Assembly: GCA_037893225.1 (NCBI GenBank)
Contig: JAZGUH010000119.1
Coordinates: forward strand, 62,001-126,000
Source: Hippasteria phrygiana
Lineage: Eukaryota > Echinodermata > Asteroidea > Valvatida > Goniasteridae
DNA: 64,000 nucleotides
Direction of reading: 5' to 3'
Part shown: positions 57,635 to 64,000 of the stretch, piece by piece
How the letters are laid out: every line of letters begins with the position of its first letter
How positions within the stretch are numbered: the first letter of the stretch is position 1
The notes under the pieces: model-generated
The model's input: only the letters and a program-made list of their open reading frames with translations
Databases searched by the model: none
What the model was told of the DNA's origin: nothing
Position numbers and translations under genes: made by a program

Positions 57635-58194
57635 GAGCTTTCGTTTTCGACGACGGTGGGTTCTGCAATGGTAAAAATTATGACCATGACCGTCCGGTGT
57701 ACAAATTTTCCGTTATGCGGGTGACTCATTTCGATTTGCAGGACGACGAACTTTAAGTTGATCATATGACCAATAGTTCGTCATTGCTTTCCAAAATGGC
57801 GAATCTTCACCTAGTCAGAGAAGCTTTAGTCTTAAGTTATTGTTGAGATATCATCAATGAAGAGGAATTTATGCTGCTGTATGATTTTATTACAAGCCCA
57901 CCAATCTTTCTAACAATACTTTCTAACATCTTCGTCGCATCCATTTTTTGCTTGGTATAAATACGTCAAAATACGTCCAAAATACGTCAAAAGTAAGGGT
58001 CAATATTCAAATGTATAAATATTTATTAGTAGTTTTAACCAAATGTTGTCGTTTTCAGCACAACGCAGATTCACCCCCATAGTACCGTCGTAGAAATTGG
58101 AGGACGACGAAACCTCAAAGTCGACGCATGCGCAGATGACTCGTGGTGTAATTTTCACCGTCGCAGAACCAACCGTCGTCCAAAACGAAAGCTC
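57635..58194. mobile_element. 560-bp MITE (GAGCTTTCGTTTTCGACG ends)
   Basis: Ends GAGCTTTCGTTTTCGACGAC and CGTCGTCCAAAACGAAAGCTC are inverse. Inner segments (GGTGGGTTCTGC and GCAGAACCAACC; CGTCGTCC and GGACGACG) also pair. No target duplication or coding capacity is evident. Confidence 0.7.
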
Positions 58195-58715
58195 ACTACT
58201 GTTTGTTAACAAGACGCCAGACTTGCATGTATTCAATTCCATCTGGTCAGGTGTCTCCTTGGGAGTTCCACGTTGTCACTTGATTTGACCGTCAGTTTGG
58301 CAAACGAAAATGTATCACTTCTTGCGTTTCCATGCTCTCAGCAGGCGCATCTGCCTTACAATATTGATCGATAAACATGTGTTAAAAATGAGAGTACACT
58401 TTTCTACTTACATCACACTGCATTTCATCAAATTGAATTGATTTAGTTTAATATCTATTTTAGTTAGTTTGTTTACTGATTTGTTTTCTTGATTTATTTG
58501 CGCATTTATATTTTAAGTGAACATTTTGCTTTTCTATCTGGTCGTATGTATAGGCCTACACCATGTGCTTCACAGGATGTTATGAAAAAAACATGATTAC
58601 AATAGAAGAATTTCCAACAATTTCACGGTTGTTATATTAAATCTGCTATTTGGGGCTCTTCTGCTGATTTAAATAAACACATTTGAAATTAAAAATAATT
58701 TGCTTCGTCTCATGT

Positions 58716-58849
58716 GCTTTAATATATGCTAGATTGTGTGTTATTTTTTGTGCATAGAAAATATTTTTAGAAAGAGTATAGAAACAAGTGAGCACAAAAG
58801 CAAAATCAGAAGGGCAAAAACATCAAAATTATGTATCCCTTAACAAATC

Positions 58850-58895
<46 letters not shown>

Positions 58896-59797
58896 TGTGT
58901 AAACACCGGCAATCGCGGACCTCCTATTGTCCCTCTTTTGTTTATACTCTAACTTTTTCGGAAGGCCTCCCATTGGTTTTGTACACGATTTTCAATCGTG
59001 GACCTTGACACAATCGCGGACCCTATTGTCCTCTTTGTTAAAGGTCCACGGTCTGAATAGCTATACAAACGCACACACACACACACAAGTGTGTAAACAC
59101 CGGCAATCGCGGACCTCCTATTGTCCCTTTTTTGTTTATACTCTAACTTTTTCGGAAGGCCTCCCATTGGTTTTGTACACGATTTTCAATCGTGGACCTT
59201 GACACAATCGCGGACCCTATTGTCCTCTTTGTTAAAGGTCCACGGTCTGAATAGCTATACAAACGCACACACACACACACACACACATGACATCTTTAAA
59301 GGAAGTCGCCGAAATGCAATCTCCTGTGGAACATTTATCGTACAATCTGCACAGGAGTCCACACTGCCTCCAATCTATAATGCTCTTTCCATGCACGTGT
59401 ATAAATTAAGGCAGATTCCATTTTCCCACACATACTATTATATAATTATTATGCATGTAAGCCGTAAGGCCAAGAGGTGGCCCGAAAAGCTCGGATTTCG
59501 AAAATTGGACACAATTATATAGTTGAATTTGAACGTACTCTTACACGTCGAACTGGGTCTACGTGAGGCCGTGAGGTGACCTTTTGAGGTTATTTGAAAC
59601 CAGCCGCCATCTTAATAGTGGCTTGAAGCCACGTCAGCCTCTAGCACCGCCTAGCCGTAAACATGTGTCATTTGAACAGACCACTTTTTACTGACAGTCA
59701 AATGGCAATGGTGATCACGGTAACTTCACCGACGGAAGAAAAAAATCCGAACCGAACCGAAAGGAACCGAAAAAACGAACTGAACCAAACCGAGATA
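58716..59797 (+). repeat. Tandem duplication, unit 1
   Basis: It runs from GCTTTAATATATGCTAGATT to AACCAAACCGAGATA and is followed at once by a second copy starting with the same words. The unit contains a CA microsatellite and two copies (58897, 59091) of a 194-bp subrepeat beginning GTGTAAACACCGGCAATCGC. Identical peptide-like frames in the subrepeats come from the duplication; I see no gene. Confidence 0.92.
58853..58892 (+). repeat. CA microsatellite
   Basis: About 20 CA units. The matching array in the second duplication unit (near 59935) is about half as long. Confidence 0.95.
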
Positions 59798-61061
59798 GCT
59801 TTAATATATGCTAGATTGTGTGTTATTTTTTGTGCATAGAAAATATTTTTAGAAAGAGTATAGAAACAAGTGAGCACAAAAGCAAAATCAGAAGGGCAAA
59901 AACATCAAAATTATGTATCCCTTAACAAATCAACACACACACACACACACACACACAATTGTGTAAACACCGGCAATCGCGGACCTCCTATTGTCCCTCT
60001 TTTGTTTATACTCTAACTTTTTCGGAAGGCCTCCCATTGGTTTTGTACACGATTTTCAATCGTGGACCTTGACACAATCGCGGACCCTATTGTCCTCTTT
60101 GTTAAAGGTCCACGGTCTGAATAGCTATACAAACGCACACACACACACACAAGTGTGTAAACACCGGCAATCGCGGACCTCCTATTGTCCCTTTTTTGTT
60201 TATACTCTAACTTTTTCGGAAGGCCTCCCATTGGTTTTGTACACGATTTTCAATCGTGGACCTTGACACAATCGCGGACCCTATTGTCCTCTTTGTTAAA
60301 GGTCCACGGTCTGAATAGCTATACAAACGCACACACATTCTTATTTTTACATCCCTGTGGAGACATGGCATTGTTCTCCCCTTTGTCCCTGTACTTAAGC
60401 AAACCACCATAGACTTTGTACACACAATTCCTTGTGGAGACATCCTAACCCATAGAATTGCCCTGTGGAGACCTATTCAGTCCCTTTGTTCGCATTGTGT
60501 TCATGTCTCCACAGGGTACGGAATATCTGTCCACACACACACACACACACATGACATCTTTAAAGGAAGTCGCCGAAATGCAATCTCCTGTGGAACATTT
60601 ATCGTACAATCTGCACAGGAGTCCACACTGCCTCCAATCTATAATGCTCTTTCCATGCACGTGTATAAATTAAGGCAGATTCCATTTTCCCACACATACT
60701 ATTATATAATTATTATGCATGTAAGCCGTAAGGCCAAGAGGTGGCCCGAAAAGCTCGGATTTCGAAAATTGGACACAATTATATAGTTGAATTTGAACGT
60801 ACTCTTACACGTCGAACTGGGTCTACGTGAGGCCGTGAGGTGACCTTTTGAGGTTATTTGAAACCAGCCGCCATCTTAATAGTGGCTTGAAGCCACGTCA
60901 GCCTCTAGCACCGCCTAGCCGTAAACATGTGTCATTTGAACAGACCACTTTTTACTGACAGTCAAATGGCAATGGTGATCACGGTAACTTCACCGACGGA
61001 AGAAAAAAATCCGAACCGAACCGAAAGGAACCGAAAAAACGAACTGAACCAAACCGAGATA
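59798..61061 (+). repeat. Tandem duplication, unit 2
   Basis: Nearly identical to 58716-59797 over its shared parts. It differs by a shorter CA array and by about 195 bp extra at 60336-60530 with CCTGTGGAGACA words in both orientations. It ends in the same AACCAAACCGAGATA. Confidence 0.92.
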
Positions 61062-61290
61062 GAACAAACCCAAAACCAACAAATAAAAAATACAAACAAA
61101 TAAAAAATGAATGCGTAGACTCGATTGCGGTAACACGGATTCGTGACACAAAACGTTCACTTTTGACCATCGTTTTTCATAAATAGCTTTCTGATCTGCT
61201 GAAGAAATTCTCATGGCTCGTATTGTGGAGTTGATACATCCCGCTACTAAAATTCATATTCAAACTGGGGGAGAACAGTGCCGACGCAAA

Positions 61291-62309
61291 CGTCACAGTT
61301 TTCACGAACAGAAGAATTTTGCCTCTCCGCACTAAGAAAAATCAGGTTTTACGCTGTTCACTTTTTAAATTGAAGATATTACCTGCGTTCATACCACATG
61401 TTGATTCAGTGTTGACACTATGTTAAAGTTCAGTTCTCGGTCTTTCACAAGTAATTGGCAGCTAAGCAATAAGTCAATTAATTACAGAGTTATTAATTGA
61501 TTAATACATTTGTCTGTTCGTGAAAACTCAGAAGCGAGAAATGGCCCGTTTTGCCCCACAGAGTGTCAATTGTCTCTTCGTGAAAACCCAAAATCCATTT
61601 TCTGGCAATTTTGCCCTTCACAGCCCTATTGTATTAACACGGAGTTCAAATTCGTCTCTTCGTGAAAATCCCAAATCCATTTTCTGGCAATTTTGCCTTC
61701 ACAGCCATACTGTATTAACACGGAGTTCAAATTCGTCTCTTCGTGAAAACCTAAAATCCATTTTCTGGCAATTTTGTCCTTCACAGCCCTATTGTATTAA
61801 CACGGAGTTCCGAATTGGCTCTTCGTGAAAACCCAAAATCCATTTTCTGGCAATTTTGTCCTTCACAGCTCTATTGTAACATAGAGTTCTGAATTGGCTC
61901 TTCGTGAAAACCCAAAATCCATTTTCTGGCAATTTTGCAATTCTCGGCCATATATACGCTATGGCTGAGAAGGGCAAAATTGCCAGAAAATGGATTTTGG
62001 GTTTTCACGAAGAGACAATTGACACTCTGTGGGGCAAAACGGGCCATTTCTCGCTTCTGAGTTTTCACGAACAGACAAATTTATTAATCAATTAATAACT
62101 CTGTAATTAATTGACTTATCGCTTAGCTGCCAATTACTTGTGAAAGACCGAGAACTGAACTTTAACATAGTGTCAACACTGAATCAACATGTGGTATGAA
62201 CGCAGGTAATATCTTCAATTTAAAAAGTGAGCAGCTTAAAACCTGATTTTCTTGTAACTTTAGTTTAGTGCGGAGAGGCAAAATTCGTCTGTTCGTGAAA
62301 ACTGTGACG
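61291..62309. mobile_element. 1-kb foldback with internal 80-bp repeats
   Basis: The left arm (61291-about 61625) and right arm (about 61970-62309) are inverse copies from CGTCACAGTTTTCACGAACAG inward. The centre holds about five direct copies (starting near 61573, 61655, 61735, 61817 and 61894) of an 80-bp unit containing TTCGTGAAAACCCAAAATCC and ATTTTCTGGCAATTTTG. No coding capacity and no clear target duplication. Confidence 0.88.
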
Positions 62310-62314
62310 ATAAG

Positions 62315-63155
62315 GCTATACATAAGAAATATATAGGCCCTAATCGGTTGTTTTAGCCAGCATTTCAATTTTTTACTGAAGGTTATCGCATGTGATGCTT
62401 TGAAAATTCACAGTTGCAAAATGTATAATTATATAAATACTCAAAACTAGTCCGTTGCTTGTGAGTACAAGGACTCTATATAATTCTGGAACTTCTGCCG
62501 CTGCGTCCGTTGTCATATGAAAATCATACTCCTATATGAAAATCGGACTCCTTTTCCCTATTATTGGTTAAACCCTCCCACGTGAAAGCCCACACTTTCC
62601 TAATTATCATGCGCAATACTACCAATGAGTCCGTATTTCACACAAAACATAATAAATTCACGCTACACCGTAACCAACGGACTTCGTCAATTTAGCAACT
62701 GGTGACGCCTCCTGTAAATAACCGTATAACCAACAATTGTTTTGTGCACAGCTGTGGTTATACAACAGTTGGTAAATTACGTGAAAAAAATACCCAAAGG
62801 TTGAACATGTTGACTATTGTACCAACGTTGGGTAATCTGTTTGCCCAACTTTCTAACAGTGCAGTTGAATATTCATATGACGCCGATGGACTGGTCACGT
62901 GATATACGCCTAGGAATCTGTTGAATGAATTGGTTCCACATGTATGACAGGTTGAAACGTATCCTCCCGCCTCTTCTGGTTTAATGATGGTTGTACGACC
63001 CGTTTCTAGATTGCTTCTTTGATCCCCTTTGTGTCACTGTTCCTCTTTGTCAAGAACCACCACGTCTTTATTTCTGAAGTTTTGATGTCCAGAGTTCCTC
63101 AGGAGTAGCAGTAGAAGTAGGAGCTTTGAGCTTCTTTTGCACTGGGTCTCCGGTG
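62315..63155. other. Intergenic, no gene seen
   Basis: The segments CATATGAAAATC...GGTTAAACCCTCCCACGTG (62515-62585) resemble, in inverse, DNA at 13560-13640, so a dispersed repeat is present. No coding support. Confidence 0.35.
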
Positions 63156-63159
63156 TTGG

Positions 63160-63345
63160 CTAATTCTCGAATATCGAATGTGTGTGTGGGAAAAAGTATT
63201 TTTCACTGTACAAACCTCTGTCAATGTCGAATATCGAATGTGTATGTATGGACAAACTCATATTCGCTGTAGAAACCTATGTGAATGTCGAATATCGAAT
63301 GGGTGTGTGAAAAACTCATAATCGCTGTACAAACCTATGCAGGGC
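63160..63345 (+). repeat. 60-bp tandem repeat, three units
   Basis: TCGAATATCGAATGTGTGTG starts units at about 63167, 63227 and 63288. Each is followed by a CGCTGTACAAACCTATG-like segment. It is followed closely by a G run at 63366. Confidence 0.85.
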
Positions 63346-63814
63346 AGTAGCCTGCCCTGAGACTGGGGGGGGGGGGGGGGGGGGTTATCAAACGCCAAAG
63401 TGGAACTTTACCCAGCTCTTCGATTTTGCTAAAACATGCCAAATGTATTACGTAAGCGACTAAAGGGTTATTAATCATTTTTAAGGGGGTGGGGGAGGGG
63501 CTGCCAATTAGCGTTGTCCACCATAATTATTTTAGAGGGTGGGAATATAATCTCCTGTTCCCAGGATCGCTTCCCAGGCCAATTATTTCAACAATAAAGA
63601 AAACCAAACAACGAATATTGGATATTACATACCCATCCCTTGCCAATGCTCCCTCGGAAGTAGGTCTATGCATTAACAATTCAATTTTTAATATATATAC
63701 ATGTTATATTTTTGAAAATGTGTGCGGATCTTTGTGTATTCTGGTGCATGTAAAAGCCAATGACCCCTAAAATGTATATGACAAGGGGGAAAATTGTCAA
63801 TGACAGACCAGACA

Positions 63815-63999
63815 AGGCCAGTGTACAGAATCCCACATTGGAGAGACCGAGAGGTCCCTTAGGACTAGGTTTTGGGAGCACCGTCTCCCTAGTTCGTCCT
63901 CTGCAGAGGTTTCTCAACACATTCATATAGAATCACGAGGCTATTACGTAGAGTTATCTAAAGTAAACATCCTAGACAGAGACGCACGATACTTCGAAA
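63815..63999 (+). pseudogene. Penelope-like GIY-YIG fragment 3, cut by window edge
   Basis: VYRIP is followed, after a short deletion of the expected Cys/YIG start, by HIGETERSLRTRFWEH, then AEVSQHIH and VNILDRDARYFER, in the order of the Penelope-like GIY-YIG nuclease. The frame is open to the right edge of the window, so more of the element may lie beyond. It is less decayed than the other two fragments. Confidence 0.8.
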
Positions 64000-64000
64000 G

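Noticed and set aside
58927..60412. Repeated identical frames beginning MSLFCLYSNFFGRP
   Set aside because: They recur only because the 194-bp subrepeat and the 1.1-kb unit are duplicated; frame conservation is copying, not selection.
63160..63345. CRISPR-like repeat array
   Set aside because: Three imperfect 60-bp units without distinct unique spacers, in evidently eukaryotic DNA.

Overview
The window looks like gene-poor, repeat-rich animal DNA, most likely from a marine invertebrate. The evidence is a spliced metazoan-style ribosomal protein gene, a THAP zinc-finger exon, Penelope-like GIY-YIG fragments, LINE and LTR remnants, and many short inverted-repeat elements. Several repeats, such as one starting GGGGCCAATTTCATAGAG and the TTAA-bounded family, remind me of echinoderm and other invertebrate deuterostome DNA. 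That assignment is an impression, not a demonstrated result. There are no operons, no CRISPR array and no bacterial-style gene packing.

Two host-type coding features are well supported. The first is the gene for ribosomal protein eL41 (RPL41) on the plus strand at 25617-31234. Its second and third coding exons match the 25-residue protein almost perfectly and use the intron positions I recall from the human gene. The proposed four-codon first exon fits in length and phase but would carry an unusual third residue. The second is the first coding exon of a THAP-domain protein on the minus strand at 9838-10191, ending at a clear splice donor. Three further open stretches (1816-2121, 13886-14457, 49327-49821) have coding character but no family I recognise.

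Most of the rest is mobile DNA. Region by region: 1-9.6 kb holds AT-rich sequence, TTAA-bounded inverted-repeat elements and CGACG/AACGTT repeats. 9.6-10.3 kb holds the THAP exon beside a GTAC/ACGT-rich block. 11-18 kb holds a Penelope fragment, short MITEs and a 909-bp mariner-like non-autonomous element. 18.6-22.5 kb holds a target-site-flanked LINE stub and two GAGTCC arrays. 25.6-31.7 kb is the RPL41 gene with repeat-filled introns. 32.6-39.2 kb is a dense transposon graveyard with a DD41D mariner-type transposase, an IS630-type transposase and a gag-pro LTR element. 42-48 kb holds a tRNA-derived SINE, foldback elements, nested MITEs and a LINE remnant. 51.8-52.8 kb is a higher-order minisatellite. 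53.7-54.1 kb is a second Penelope fragment. 57.6-62.3 kb holds long inverted repeats and a 1.1-1.3 kb tandem duplication. A third Penelope fragment runs off the right edge.

The most informative structures are the nested insertions. Removing two inserts from the DD41D transposase rejoins its reading frame, and the two inserts in the IS630-type transposase carry exact target-site duplications of 10 and 8 bp. Both target-site patterns recur in second copies of the same families elsewhere in the window.
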